NCBI RefSeq assembly: GCF_032062135.1
Contig: NC_092862.1
Span: forward strand, 67,416,715-67,480,714
Direction: 5' to 3'
DNA from: Pyxicephalus adspersus
Lineage: Eukaryota; Chordata; Amphibia; Anura; Pyxicephalidae
DNA length: 64,000 nt
The first letter of the stretch is position 1, and every line of letters begins with the position of its first letter. Positions 24,824 through 37,700 of the stretch are shown here, one piece after another. A program made the translations under genes and the position numbers. The notes under the pieces were generated by a model. That model saw only the letters and a list, made by a program, of their open reading frames with translations, was not told the origin of the DNA and did no database searches.

Positions 24824-26800
24824 CTTAAGAGAGCACAACAAAGTCAATGGCATTGTGCTTTTTGATTGCAGGTTAAGATTAATAGATTGGCTACTAACTC
24901 AACCAATCAGCTTCTGCTAAAATAAATATTTTTTCAGTGATGCTTCTTGCTCTCTTAACTTATTTTCAGTATTATAATTGCAGCCATAATTGCAGGAATT
25001 GTTATGGAGTCTGTTGTCCCCTTCAAAGGTCCTGTTATGTCTGGATTTTAACAAAGCCAATGTGTAGATGTTCTCTATGAATGAATACCTCATTCTATGA
25101 GTACCTCATCTCTATGAATGAATACCTCATTATCAATAAGTGATGAAAGTCATCAGTCTAGGCAACATTTTTCCATTTTATCATGTCCAATTTTGGTAAG
25201 CATGTGTAAATTTTTTAGCTGACAGCAGTGACCCACCCTCTGGTCACCGATCTTTTTCAAGTTTCAATGTCTTGTACATACAGAGATGTTCTTCTGCAAA
25301 TCTCAGTTCTTATGAGGGGTTATCTGAGTTACTGCTGGCCATTCACCTCTGACTTCTAGCATCAGCAAGGAATTTCCACCCAGAGAGTTGCCTGTATACC
25401 CTAGAGATGGTCATGTGTAAAATTCCTAGCATATCAGTAGTTTATGAAATTCTTAGACCAGCCTGCCTGACAAACAACTATGTCACGTTTAGAGTAAGTT
25501 AAAGTACCTTTCCCATTCTGCTGCTCATTTTGAAATTCAGCTAGTTATCTTGACAATGTCTTCATGCCTAAATGCTGTTGCTACCATGCAATTGGTTGAT
25601 TAGATATTTGTGTTAACAAGCAGTTGAACAGGTATAAAAACACCTAATAAAGTTGCATGTGAATGTACATAAAAATATTTTGTTTTATGCTCATGTAAGA
25701 ATGAACTATCTGAAATTTGGCAAACTTTTCCCCAAGCAATAATTATAAAGAATGTTACATTCTTTTTATGTAATGTATACCTTTCAAGCGGTGCAAAATT
25801 AAAAGTGGTAATTGCCCTTTGAACTGCAAGACCCAGATTTTATTCAGTGCACAAACAGTATATAAATCTTAAATTAAGATGTGTACCAATTTAGTCTTTA
25901 TCTTACATGATCTTCTAGTTTTTTTCCCTAACTGGAATTGTGAAAATAGCCACCTAGATTTTTCATTGGAGACTTCATTAGTAGGTCTTTGGGTTTGCCT
26001 GTATATCACAGTAATTAAATAGGAATGGATTGCGGGAATAAGGAAGATAAGAGTAAACCCTGCTATGTCATTTGCAGTGACAATCTATCCTGCTTGTCAC
26101 TCAGTCTTCTGTTTCTCGTTAATTAGTGTCTCATAATATGTAATCGTATAAACATATTATGTGCATTTGTTTAATAGGAAATACGCCTTTTATCTGTAAA
26201 GTTACTGGGATAAGGTTCCATGCATGTAAGGTAAACATTAATTTTTTTATATATTTGTGTTGTTTTTGTACACAATTAAAAATGAATGTAATAAAATACA
26301 CTGAAACACCTGCAAAATGTTTATTATTGGACATAGAAAACAGATATTTGGATAGGTTTTTGGTGTGTGGTAAAGAATTGCACTTTCCCTTAAGTTCTGT
26401 TTTTCTTAGGCCTAATTGGCCTTTTAAGCTCAAAGTTCAAAAGGCAGTGACAATCAGTAGCCCATAACAAAGAATAGTTTTTTTTTTTATTTTGGCACTT
26501 GCTGTAGGTTACTGCACTCTGCATATTCTTGTTGCCCTTGTTAAATCATCCTGCAAGTGTGCAAATTTCAACAATGAGTTGGTTTACAAGCTATAAATTG
26601 TCGGTTGACTCATGAAAATGCAGCTTTAGGCTATTTGCAGAGCAAATGTTAACAAATGCATACATGCCTGACCTGTAATGCATGATTAAAATACCATACT
26701 TTTTCTTTACCCTGCTTTGCTATACAGCCTACTAAGAATTTTGCTGAAGCGCACTGTAGACTTGTACCAGTGATATGCTGGAAATGTCCTACACTTCTAT
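24824..26800. other. Intergenic, mostly unique
   Basis: AT-rich. A small duplication of TCTATGAATGAATACCTCAT occurs at 25072-25131. Overlapping open frames on both strands near 26131-26467 show no domain and look accidental. Confidence 0.5.
25072..25131 (+). repeat. Short imperfect tandem duplication
   Basis: TCTATGAATGAATACCTCATT appears twice, with a shorter variant (TCTATGAGTACCTCATC) between the two. Confidence 0.8.
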
Positions 26801-26804
26801 TTAA

Positions 26805-27110
26805 TTACTATTATTTTTAACTAGTAATTACATAGCACCGACATATTACGCAGCGCTTCACAAATTCCATAGTCATTTTACTAGCTGTCATAGTATATGT
26901 CATTACCAAAGTCTAAGGTAATTTTGGATGAAGCCAAATAACCTAACTGCATGTTTTTGGAATGTGGGAGGAATCTGGAGTACCCAGGAGAAACCCATGA
27001 AAACACAGGGAGAACATGCAGATAGTGCCCTGTCCGGGATTTGGATGACAATTGAAGACCATGCTTTTCCAATGAGCATGAGCTCAGTTACTTATAGTGT
27101 AACCTTGCAG
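26805..27110 (-). repeat. tRNA-derived SINE, minus strand
   Basis: Reverse complement shows, in order, a diverged tRNA-like head with CATCCAAATCC, then TGCATGTTCTCCCTGTG, GTTTCTCCTGGGTACTCC, CTCCCACATTCC, ACATGCAGTTAGGTTA and the tail GCGCTGCGTAATATGTCGG. It matches the copy at 32396-33540. Confidence 0.75.
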
Positions 27111-29735
27111 CACATGTGACAGGCTGAGCGTTGTCAACCTTTAACTGAATGTGACTGACCAAGAACCTTCATAGCAAGGTCACCAGGTATTATTTTAATG
27201 AAAGCTAAAGATTTAAAATGACTAAAACAAACCAGGTAAATAACATGAATGCTTTAAATCCTAAATGAGATTTTAGTGATTGCCTTTCAGATTTACTTTT
27301 AAAAGGCATTTTGCTAATGAAGTACATTATGCTAGTTAATCATTTGCCATAAGTTACTGTACTTCGCAGACAAGAACTCCTCTGTGTGCTACTTTATACG
27401 ATATTCTTAAAAGAGAGCTATTCTTTGGCATTAATCAGAAAATTCAAGTTAAACTTTAAGGGGCTCTATTTATAAAACAGGGAATTTGACAGGGAAATCT
27501 CTCTCTCTCTCTCTCTCTCTCTCAAACTACATTGTTGTTTTTAAAGGTTAACATTTATTGATTAAAAATTATTATCTCTTTAGCATATCTGTATGTGAAA
27601 TCTCCCTTTAAGAACTCTACAATTCTTTTGGTCTGTCTTTCTACAATAATAAGTAGTGCTGTGAGTTGTCTGTAGCTCTTTGCCACACAGGAGTTACAAA
27701 TGTAAAACAAGTATGAACTATGCATCTCGTTAATAGAGAAAGTCTTGTGCTGTGTGTTTGCCTAGCCTTAGTTTTATCCAATGCTACTGACAGATCATTT
27801 ACATTTCTGCAAAGCCTCCAAATAAATTTCCAAGTATGGCAGTAACTGGTATTCATACTTGGAAAGTAGAATGTGTTTGATGAGCGTTAGTTTTGCTTAC
27901 TCTGCGGCTTTTCAAATGAGCACAGTGCCTCTGTCTCTTTGTACTTGTCACTGGTTTTTATTTGATCACAGTTAAACACTTGTGCCTCAACAATACAACG
28001 GATACCTCTGCAATTCCCAAGGTTCTGTGCATGCCGATATTATTTCCTAATGCATACATTTAAATATAATGCACAATACCTTTTTCAGCACTTTGCCTTA
28101 TCTTTCATTTACTAATTTTTCTAAAACTAAAAGACAAAATGATGAAGGTCACTCACAAAACTCTTTCGGAAATTTACATACCTAGGTTTAATATTTTGTT
28201 AACATATAACTGAAGTTTCCTGTACAACAGGCCAAACGAGTACCAAATTCTCTGAATCTGATGCACAAAGTCTTATAAAGAAAAAAAAACTTCCTTTAAC
28301 TTCCCTGACTGGGGTAAATCTCACATGTATATTTCACATGCTCCCCTTCCAGTCACTGCAGCTCACAATGGGAGGGGTTTTTTGTGTCAGAGGCATAATC
28401 CATCCACAAAGCAGGAGGCTTGCTGTGACTGACTAGCTATAGGCCTATAAATCAGCAAAGACAAAGCTGATATCCACAACCCCTGCAGCAATATTCCATC
28501 ACACTGTAGTGCAAGCATGCACAGCCTATAGGTTTAGATACACTTATAATAAAATGCATGCAGCTCATAATATTTTTTAACTGCAGCAGCAATAATGATG
28601 TGCACATATCAGTAAGTGGCTCATTGACAGCAAGCTGATTTACCTTTTTAGGGTTAGATTAGTTATAATGTCTGGCTGGCTGGTCCATATGATGTTTTTG
28701 TTCCATATGATGCAATGTGTGAAATCACTACCTATTAGAAAGTCTTCTGGGAAATGGTAAACACGCTAAATATAGCACTATGAGAATCTAGTCCCGTGCA
28801 AAACCATCTGCTTTGTGATGACCATGATATCGCGTCTTCCATGTCTAGGTGCTGTGGGTTGAGGACAGGAGTATGGTAAGAATAAAATCTACCTTTTTCT
28901 TAACTGGTTCATTCTGTCCCCAATTCTGTATCCCCAATTCTGTTACCTGTTAAGAGGAAACTGCATATTACTGCTGTCTACTTACAGCAATCCTTCCTGA
29001 TGAATGGGTATGTATTATATTAGACATTTTGTAACACATCTGCACATGCTATTACAAATATTCCAATGGATAATTTGTAAATCTTGGATTGAGGAGAGTA
29101 GATGAAAAGGCAGAATGAACACTATAAACCAGATAGTTTGGGAAAATGTAGTCATTAATTTTAAAGAGAGTCTGTCCCTTAAAAATTAAAATAAAGCTGC
29201 TAAAAGGTATACAGAGAAGATACCTAAATAGGTAAATGTCTAACATTCAGCAACAGCATTTTATGATGTAGAAAGCATGTCATTTATTCATGCAGAACTT
29301 TACAAGTGATATTTAGAGACAGTTCACACTGCAATTCACATTCTTGTGCAGTATGGTATATTACAGCATGATGCATTGGGCAACCCATTTCAAAGCACCC
29401 CAATGCATAAAAATGTAGTTAATTAAGATCAATGCAAAATGACTGGCACCACAGTTCCCCAGAGCATGTGCAGTGTAATACCAGCATGGTTTGAAAATGC
29501 CCTCAAAGTAAAACAGGCATTTCAGCCTGAATACATAATAAGGAAACACAAACATGAAAACTGAAGACTGAACTGAAGAGGTATCACCTCATTTCTCTAC
29601 CTCTCTGTAGTAATTCTTTGTAAGTAATGAGTTAAACTTTGAGCTGCAAAAATTGTTACATATACGTTGTACATTTTCATGCAATGTGTCAGTAAAAAGT
29701 TTTGCCTGACTGGAGAACAAAATCATTAATATGTA
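27111..29735. other. Intergenic, nothing recognised except a CT run
   Basis: AT-rich unique sequence with a (CT)n run at 27499-27523. A TG/CA-rich patch at 29330-29560 resembles other MITE-like patches in the window, but I could not define its ends. Confidence 0.5.
27499..27523. repeat. (CT)n microsatellite
   Basis: Twelve uninterrupted CT dinucleotides. Confidence 0.9.
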
Positions 29736-31213
29736 CAGTTAGGTCCATATATATTTGTACAGAGACAACTTTTTTCTAATTTTGGTTCTGTACATTACCA
29801 CAAATAATTTTAAATGAAACAACCCAGATGCAGTTGAACTGCAGTCTTTCGGCTTTAATTCAGTGGGTTGAACAAAAAGATTGCATAAAAATGTGAGGAA
29901 CTAAAGCCTTTTTTTTAACACAATAACGTAATTTCTTGGGTTCAAAAGTAATTGGACAAATTAAAAAGCTGAAAATAAAATGTTCATTTCTAATACTTGG
30001 TTGTAAACCCTTTGCTGGCAATGACAGCCTGTAGTCTTGAACTCATGGACATCACCAGATGCTGGGTTTCCTCCTTTTTAATGCTCTGCCAGGCCTTTAC
30101 TGCAGCGGCTTTCAGTTGCTGTTTGTTTGTGGGCCTTTCTGTCCGAAGTTTAGTCTTCAACAAGTGAAATGCATGCTCAATTGGGTTCAGATCAGGTGAC
30201 TGACTTGGCCATTCAAGAATATTCCACTTCTTTGCTTTAATAAACTCCTGGGTTGCTTTGGCTGTATGTTTTGGGTCATTGTCCATCTGTATTATGAAAT
30301 GCCTCCCAATCAATGTGACTGCATTTAGCTGGATTTGAGCAGACAGTATGTCTCTGAACACCTCAGAATTCATTCGGCTGCTTCTGTCCTGTGTCACATC
30401 ATGGATAAACACTAGTGTCCCAGTGCCACTGGCAGCCATGCACGCCCAAGCCATCACACTGCCTCCGCCATGTTTTACAGGTGATGTGGTATGCTTTGGA
30501 TCATGAGCTGTTCCACGCCTTCTCCATACTTTTGTCTTGCCATCATTCTGGTAACGGTTGATCTTGGTTTCATCTGTCCAAAGAATGTTTTTCCAGAACT
30601 GTGTTGGCTTGTTTAGTTGTTTTTTTTTAGAAAAGTCCAATCTAGCCTTTCTATTCTTGAGGCCTATGATTGGCTTTCACCTTGCAATGCACCCTCTGTA
30701 TTTACTTTCATGCAGTCTTCTCTTTATGGTAGACTTGGATATCGATACGCCTACTTCCCGGAGAGTGTTGCTCACTTGGTTGGCTGTTGTTAAGGGGTTT
30801 CTCTTCACTATGGAATTTATTCTGCAATCATCCACCACTGTTGTCTTCAGTGGACGTCCAGGTCTTTTGGTGTTGCTGAGTTCACCAGTGCTTTGTTTCT
30901 GGTGAACCCCCCTCAAAACAACTTTAGGCCTTTTATCTGCTTAATTAATAATGACATACGAAGGAATCCCCCACACCAGCCCATGAAATAGCCTTTGAGT
31001 CAATTGTCCAATTACTTTTTAGCCTCTGAAATGTAGTGATTGTGTAAAAAAAAAAAGCTTTAGCTCCTCACATTTTTATACAATCTTTTTGTTTAACCCA
31101 CTGAGTTAAAGCTGAAAGTCATTGTTTCATTTAAAATTAATTGTGGTTTATTAGAAAAAAGTTAGAAAATTAGAAAAAAGTTGTCTCTGTCCAAATATTT
31201 ATGGACCTAACTG
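29736..31213 (-). mobile_element. Tc1-like element, 1478 bp, near full length
   Basis: Both ends read CAGTTAGGTCCATA(T/A)ATATTTG going inward and are flanked by TA (29734-29735, 31214-31215). Similarity between the two arms continues inward for about 200 bases (both contain AAAAATGTGAGGA and AAAGTAATTGGACAA), so this is the long IR/DR type of TIR. The transposase lies between them on the minus strand and is damaged, so the copy is at best mobilised in trans. The arms are still alike, which suggests moderate age. Confidence 0.93.
29990..30916 (-). pseudogene. Tc1-like transposase, in-frame stop and truncated N-terminus
   Basis: DD34E transposase that would cut and paste the surrounding element. 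Two stretches in one frame (30916-30680 and 30640-29993) are split by a TGA at 30679-30677. The first has GRPLKTTVVDD (GRP-type hook between helix-turn-helix motifs) and STIKRRLHE of the second helix-turn-helix. The second has the catalytic residues: Asp in WTDETKI, GGGSVMAWACM, Asp in MDNDPKHTA, and Glu in SPDLNPIEH exactly 34 residues after the second Asp. The protein normally starts with another helix-turn-helix; here the frame opens at GVHQKQSTGELSNT, and that first DNA-binding part is missing, so an internal deletion is likely near 30910. The remainder to the C-terminal ASKGFTTKY is intact. Confidence 0.92.
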
Positions 31214-32395
31214 TATGTCATACATTATACTCTTAAGCCTCTATTTTCTCTAATGATCTTTAATGACACAGAGACATGATATGATGGTTTTTTCTATACA
31301 GGAGAAATATGAACATTATAACACTCTGCACTCTTTTAGCATCACTCTCTGCTATCCAATAAAATATTTTGCAGAATAAAAGAACATATCTAGAACTATT
31401 TGAAAAATGTTACCTTGGGTGAACATATTTCTGAGCCAGAATTTAAATCCCCATGGAAATGTGACATAAAAAGTCAAAACCATATGATAAATGTCATCAG
31501 TGAACACCTCTGTTTTCCATCATACGTTTTAGAAGTTTAGTCCATTTTCTGTAGATCTAAACTGTTTTGATTTAGCAATCCTGCTGTAGGCCAAATCTGT
31601 TAAAGTTTACAAGTAAGGTCAAGGAGCTAAATTGTATAGCTGCCTTCTTATCTGTACAAAGAAAGCAATGATGTCACTATGTCAATGTCAGTATTATAAA
31701 ACACTTCATCTAATGTAGAAATTGACTTTTTCCATTACTTCTGCTGTTTTTGACTAATGGGCAGTAGGAAATCCACTATGTTTGTACCTTCTGTTTACAT
31801 CTCTAGCTAAAGGAAACTTCACGATTTTGCCTGCCCTGAACCCTTCTAAAAGCCCTGATCTTCTTATAAAAAAAAGTTCAAAACTCATATAAGTGGATTG
31901 TGTTCACTATTGTTACAACTGCCAGTATTGACTAGAGTGGTTCTAGGCTGCAATGGCCAAATGTCCGTATCTGAACATCATATACTTTATAATTGGGGCT
32001 TAGTTTTGTTTTTGAATGCACTTTGTGGGGGAAACCGATAACTGTGCCTTTGTATGTAGGATGACCTATTACTGTAAATTTTTGCCTAGTCAGTCTTCAG
32101 AAATTTGACTGGCTGCGTGCCTATTGAAAGTATTTGACTTGTTAGGTAAATATGCAGGGAAAATGTGGCTGCTACCAAGCGTGTACCTTAAAAAAATTAA
32201 CAGCATTGGAATATCAATTTTTTATCCTGAAAGGGTTTTTTTTTTAAAGCCTGGTAAAATACAATTTTTATTTTATTGCTTTCTTTAAGCAGCTATAGGC
32301 ACTTAAAAACAAAGCTGGTGAGCAATGTGTATAGTTCACAGTACCCTAAAGACAACTATATTATTATATTATAAGACTTTATAATTGGGCAGCAT
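31214..32395. other. Intergenic, nothing recognised
   Basis: AT-rich unique sequence; no repeat family or coding frame recognised. Confidence 0.5.
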
Positions 32396-33540
32396 AGTGG
32401 CTCAGGTGTTAGCACTCCGGCCTTTGCAGCGCTAGGTCCCAGGTTTGAATCCTATCCAGGGCGCTATCTGCATGGAGTTTGCAGGTTCTCCCTGTGTCTG
32501 CGTGGGTTTCCTCCCGGTACTCCGGTTCCTCCCACATCCCTAAAACATACAGTTAGGTTAATTGGCTTCCCCCTAAAATTGACCTTAGACTACATTAATG
32601 ACATATGACTATGGTAGAGACATTGGCCCTGATTCATCAAGCAAAATCGGAAGCTTGCTCGCGCATTCGTATTCGCAATCCGAAATCGTAAGCCGTTGCG
32701 CAATTCAGCAACTGAATGAGCATCTCCGGCAGCTTTACACTGGCGAGCTTGCATTAAAAGTCACTGTTCCACTAAAAAATCATTCTTTCTGGCACACATA
32801 ATACCCTGAGCCCTAAAAAAAAATGTTTGTGCTGTTCAAATGTTTAAAACATGTATGTGTGCTAAAAAAAAAGCATATTTTAAAATCACTCATTTCTTTT
32901 CTGTTATGCAAGAGTTAACCGAGTTCAACTCCTCTACATAGGCGCCTATATAAAAGCCCTTGATGCCTGATCGGAGAAGCCGCTCACGGGTAAACCGCGA
33001 CTGACCGCACGCGAAGCCATTGGACTAGATTTTCCCACAAAAGTCACAAGCACACATACGTTCTTTTGTTTGCTTCTTATGTATATGTGTGTTTGATCTC
33101 AATTAGTTTGCAGTGTTGCAAAGCAAACCAAAAAGTATAAAAACAGTGCAACAAATGTAACAATAAATTAAATATTTTGTGAATGAGTACAATGTAACCT
33201 AAAAAAGTAGCACTTACCCAAAAGAAGATGAAGCATTAAAGATTCTAACTGACCTGTAAAGGACTGTAGATACACACAGAACAGAGAGCAGGTGTGCGCT
33301 AATTAATTGCTATGATCTCACCAGTGACAGCTTAACAGATCGAGTGCACTCGACTCCGGACCGCGGGAAACCGGCTCACTGGAAGCGCGAAAGTACGCGC
33401 GTCCAGCGAGTGCGGATTTCATTGATGAATCAGGGCCATTAGATTGTGAGCTCCTTTGAGGGACAGTTAGTGACATGACTATGGACTTTGTACAGCGCTG
33501 CGTAATATGATGGCGCTATATACATACTGTGTAATAATAA
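32396..33540 (+). repeat. tRNA-derived SINE split by an inserted MITE
   Basis: The head has an A-box-like TAGTGGCTCAGGTGTTAGC and a B box GGTTTGAATCC, followed by GTTTGCAGGTTCTCCCTGTG, GGGTTTCCTCCCGGTACTCC and CTCCCACATCCC. The SINE stops at GAGACATT (32624) and resumes with ATTAGATTGTGAGC at 33438. The 3' part, CAGCGCTGCGTAATATGATGG and TATACATACTGTGTAATAATAAT, is a LINE-like tail with an AAT-rich end. The part between is a younger insertion. Confidence 0.85.
32625..33437. mobile_element. 813-bp MITE with GGCCCTGATTCATCAA ends, nested in the SINE
   Basis: Ends GGCCCTGATTCATCAA and TTGATGAATCAGGGCC are exact inverted repeats of at least 16 bases, with ATT on both sides (32622-32624 and 33438-33440). 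The uninterrupted SINE copy at 12280 shows a single ATT, which proves the insertion and its 3-bp duplication. Both termini are followed by CpG-rich stretches (GCTCGCGCATTCG; AAGTACGCGCG), while the middle is AT-rich. No transposase frame is visible. Likely PIF/Harbinger-related by its 3-bp duplication (inference). Confidence 0.9.
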
Positions 33541-33823
33541 TAATATTATTATTTGATTTCTTTTTCATGTAAAAAAACAAACAAAACCCTTCAGAAACAT
33601 TTCAATGACTGCTGACAAATACTAAAATCTAGGTCAGAGGAAGTCCTAAAGAATAGTTTCACTTTCTGATAATGTGCAATTCTTTTATATTTTCTCCTCC
33701 TGACCTAAAGTAACGCACCCTTTCCAACCCAAGATGTGTACTTGCCTAATTCTACAGCCTTAGCCCTCAGGAAAGTTGTGAACCTTTGCTGACACTGGCC
33801 AGGAAAAGCAGATTCCTATAGAC

Positions 33824-34347
33824 CAAGGGTGCTCGCACTTTTTTGGCTTGCGAGGTACTTTTAAAATGACCAAGTCAAAATGATCTACCAACAATAAAAA
33901 TGCTAAACATATATTTATTTATATATATCCCGGGTATGACACAGAAGTGACTGGAGCTAATGAGACATTGAATGACAGAACATTGCACAGACATTGCAAT
34001 TTAGTGACTTTAGTGACAGGAAAGCTACAGTTCACCTGTCATAGGAGAATGATGTGCTGCGCAAGAAACAGAACTGCTAATCTGTACAAAGGTATTTCAG
34101 TAGTTGAACCCTGACTCCTAGCCTGAACTGACTTGGCCATCCAGCACTGCTCAACTCAGACTGCCTCCCGCCCTCTCTGCCTCCCTCACCACTCCTAACT
34201 GTTACACGAGCCTTCTGATGTTGTCTGACGAAAGACATCCCCAGCATCCCTATAGACATACAGCAGGGAGGGGTAAGGCAGGGCTTCGGGATCGACTCGC
34301 ATTGCCTTTGCGGACGACCAGTAGATCATGATTGTTGGGCACCCCTG
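33824..34347. mobile_element. hAT element with CAGGGGTGCCCA-type ends, 524 bp
   Basis: Left CAAGGGTGCTCGCACTTTTTTGGC and right GTTGGGCACCCCTG are the ends also seen at 63497-63693. The flanks CTATAGAC and CTTTAGAC match 7 of 8. Both members share ACTTTTAAAATGACCAA, AAAATGATCTACC and CGCATTGCCTTTGCG, but this one has about 330 more internal bases. Confidence 0.85.
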
Positions 34348-34375
34348 CTTTAGACCATTGTGCAGTTGATTTACA

Positions 34376-34787
34376 GCCTTAGGCTAGGTACACATGTGTA
34401 TTAATTGTCATTAGAAAACAAAAGATTAATAACAGATCAACAATTATTCACAATTATTTTCAAGATGCTGTAACAATATGATTGTTCAAATATACCCCAT
34501 CGATAATGTACACACACTAGATACGATTATTTGAACAATGTAGGAAGTGATGTGTACCGAAGGAAGTGTACCGCAGAACAATCCACGCTCACCGAATGAC
34601 TGTACACACTATAGATAGTGAACGATTGTTGCCCAAACAGATCCGCCAGGACGGTCGTTCATTTCCAGCGGCATTCCTTGTTCATCGGCATCGTTGACCT
34701 CTTGTTGTGCACTTTTTTGTTAAATAATATCGAACAATCAGCCGTTATTCGTTCAACAATTATTGCATGTGTGCACTTAGCCTTACA
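34376..34787. mobile_element. Decayed MITE related to 24410-24823
   Basis: Ends GGCTAGGTACACATGTG and CATGTGTGCACTTAGCC are inverted; TTACAG lies outside both. The inside keeps GAACGATTG, ACGGTCGTTCATTTCCA and TCGTTGACC-like pieces but has lost most CpGs relative to the copy at 24410. No gene. Confidence 0.65.
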
Positions 34788-37700
34788 GATGGTCCCATAA
34801 AGTAAACTTATCCTGTAATGTGTTTCTTTACAATTGTTTTTTTTTAATTAGACTGTTCATGTTCCTGTTTAATAATACAAATAATAACTAGAATGCAGAT
34901 CAGTAGTACCGATTTCCTCCTTGTTCCTATGTTACTTGCTGCTTACTCAGATACCTCAGATACTCTTAATCAGATACCAGCACTAGGAAGTGTGAAACTG
35001 CGGACCTTTTTTTTCTTTCTGCACTGTTTTTCTTGACCTTTTGATTAGCAATCTTCTAGGAGAAGTCAGGGAGCACAGGGCAAAGGCAAATATTGTGGGT
35101 AAGGCAAGAATGGAAATCTGTTCTTTTCTGCAATTAATCATCCTGGAAGCTTATCCATCTCAGCTCTGACCTCTGACGACTCCTATTATTATTATTAATA
35201 ACTCCATAAAACATACAGTAGTGATCACTATGAGAATCTATGTAAATGCCTAAATTGTAAGGGAAATGTTAGTTTTTCTTACTGACATATTTTGAAATCA
35301 TTCACTGCTGGACATTGAATGTTCTGTACTAACTGTATCCCTGGTCATAATCAGACATTTCAAAAGTTTTTAAAAAGTTCTACCCAGTCAGCCAGCTTGC
35401 TAGTAGGCATTTTCAAATTGCAAAAACAGCCACAGTGTTTTTACAGTCACAGTTTATTGTGCCAGCCATGAAAGCTGACACTGGCATGGCAGAGGAGAAG
35501 TGAGCATGTGTTAAGCTGCAGAACTAGTTCATGTGCCTATCATCACTTAGGGAAGAGGAGGGGGGAGCAATGTTAACTGTGTTTATGTACACCAGGGTAT
35601 TTTACTCTCCCAGTACCCAGAAGGTGCAAATTTAATTATGGTCAGGTAGATTTTATTTTCTAGAATAATTTTACTCTACAAAACCAGCAGATTTAAATAG
35701 ATCTTCCAAAAAGAGTAGAATTATAAATATATATATAGGAGTCCCCAGCTCCCCTCAACCTCTAAAGAAGACTTTATAATTGTTTAAAACGTCCTCAACA
35801 TGACTGGTAAAATTAAAGGTTAAAGGAACAAACCTAAACAATGCTTCTAGAAAAATAAATATGAAAAAACACCACTAAAAGGAATACTCATATTTAAATC
35901 ATCCATATAAAGAGATTGAATGTCCAAGGATGGATAAGCAAATTACACAAGAGCAAGGGAAGTTTCTGTATGCAACAGCAGAACCACTAATTGGCTGGAT
36001 GTTCCAAGAAACACAGGAGCATTGATAATAAAAAATGGCACAAAGAAGGAAATTTTAGAAGCCTTGGCTCAATTATAAATACAGACAACTTGTGCTGGGT
36101 CACTGACTAGCTAAGAACAACCTGTCAAATGTCTGCCTTGATTTTCTAACAAATGCTTAAAAAAAGGAAATTCTTCATGTGTTGGTTACAATTTACAACA
36201 GCAAATGGTTTTGTTTCTGGTTGTTAAAATAAGCCATTAGTGTTTTGAAGATGTATTGAAGTCTAGAAAAGGGGATTTTGGAAAAAAGGTTTTCTATATG
36301 AATCAAGCTTTGTAAGGGCATATCTAAGTGTACGGTGTTGTTACCTTAAAGTTTACATACAATTAAAAAGAATAAGGATTCAACTAAAGATTTAAAACAC
36401 AGGTTAAAGAGGTTCTATGTGCATTTAATTATAGATGAAAATGTATGTAAGTACAAACATCTCTGTCTGAACACAGTTGGCTTTAGGGACCAGACCAGTT
36501 GAAGCACTTGCCTAAAATTTCTGCCCTCCTCTTCTGCCCCCTAGTCCAATTTGACTTCTTCCAATTCAAGCTCACAGTATAACTGAACCACATAGACATG
36601 TTTGTGTGGAGGCATTGAATGGTTGCATTACTAGTTTTAGACAAAATCAAATTATTCAGTATCCAAGCATATCATAGGATAGGGAAAGCGGGAGGCAACA
36701 TATATACATGATAATATTCATTTTACTTCAAATGTCAGCGCCTGCAGACCTGAAGAGAGAAACTGACAATGAATTTAAATCATGCCCCCGAGACAAGGTA
36801 ATCAACCTAGTGACTTCACGTTACACATCCGGCTATAGACATACATTTTGAGGAATATTCAGTCCTTATTATACCATCCATGCTGTTCTGACTGATAGCC
36901 ATACTACCTACATTTAGAGTATCCTATGACTCTAAAAATTGTTTCTTGGGAAAGCTTTTTTTTTAGTACCTTGTAAAGCTATGTTGTAGAACTGGGGTGA
37001 GCTTAAAAAAGCACACAGAACATTTTACTTGTATATGAAGTCAGGAGGGACTATTTAAATAAAAGTTATGTATTTATATTCATACTATTATTTTTATTTT
37101 TGTTAAACTTTCTTTATAAAGCGCCAATATAAAACATGTTATATTAGTATAATTATACTCATATTTTTTATTTGTCACTATATGGGCTAATTTTGCAGAT
37201 TTCTCACATTTAGTGCTTTAATTCATTATTGCTGTGATGGGAGTATTGGTAGTATTCTGTGGTCACTTGACTGGTTGGAGGATGGATCACTGGACACACC
37301 AGGACAGTTGTTCAGCATCAGATGAGTATATGTAAAGTAACCGGTGGTTTTGTTTCAGCCCCCCCCCCCCCCAAGTGCAGATTTTCTTATTTTGCCTTCC
37401 ATATTGACAAAATGTTAAAATTAAAAAAAAATCCTAATTTTAATGAAATTTCACAGAACTGAAAACTCTTGATTGTATTCCATTATATACTATGTAGATC
37501 TATGTAGACTGTAATATTCTGGGGTAAAGATATAAAGCATGATGCTTCCTTATTCCTTATTGCTTATTGTTCTTTTAACATTTTTGTATTTCAATCATTT
37601 TATTGGTTTCAGAATAAAAATAACAAAATAAACAGGATAAAAGAACACAGGCAATTTATCCTTACAAAAGTGTCAAGATAACATGAGTTAACCAGGCAAA

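Noticed and set aside
24374..24920. Seven overlapping open frames on both strands near 24.4-24.9 kb
   Set aside because: They lie in or across the CpG-rich inverted-repeat MITE; the repeated Arg/Ser/Thr-rich translations reflect CGTTCG repeats.
30558..30905. Plus-strand 115-codon frame
   Set aside because: It is the antisense shadow of the Tc1-like transposase, whose motifs are clear on the minus strand.
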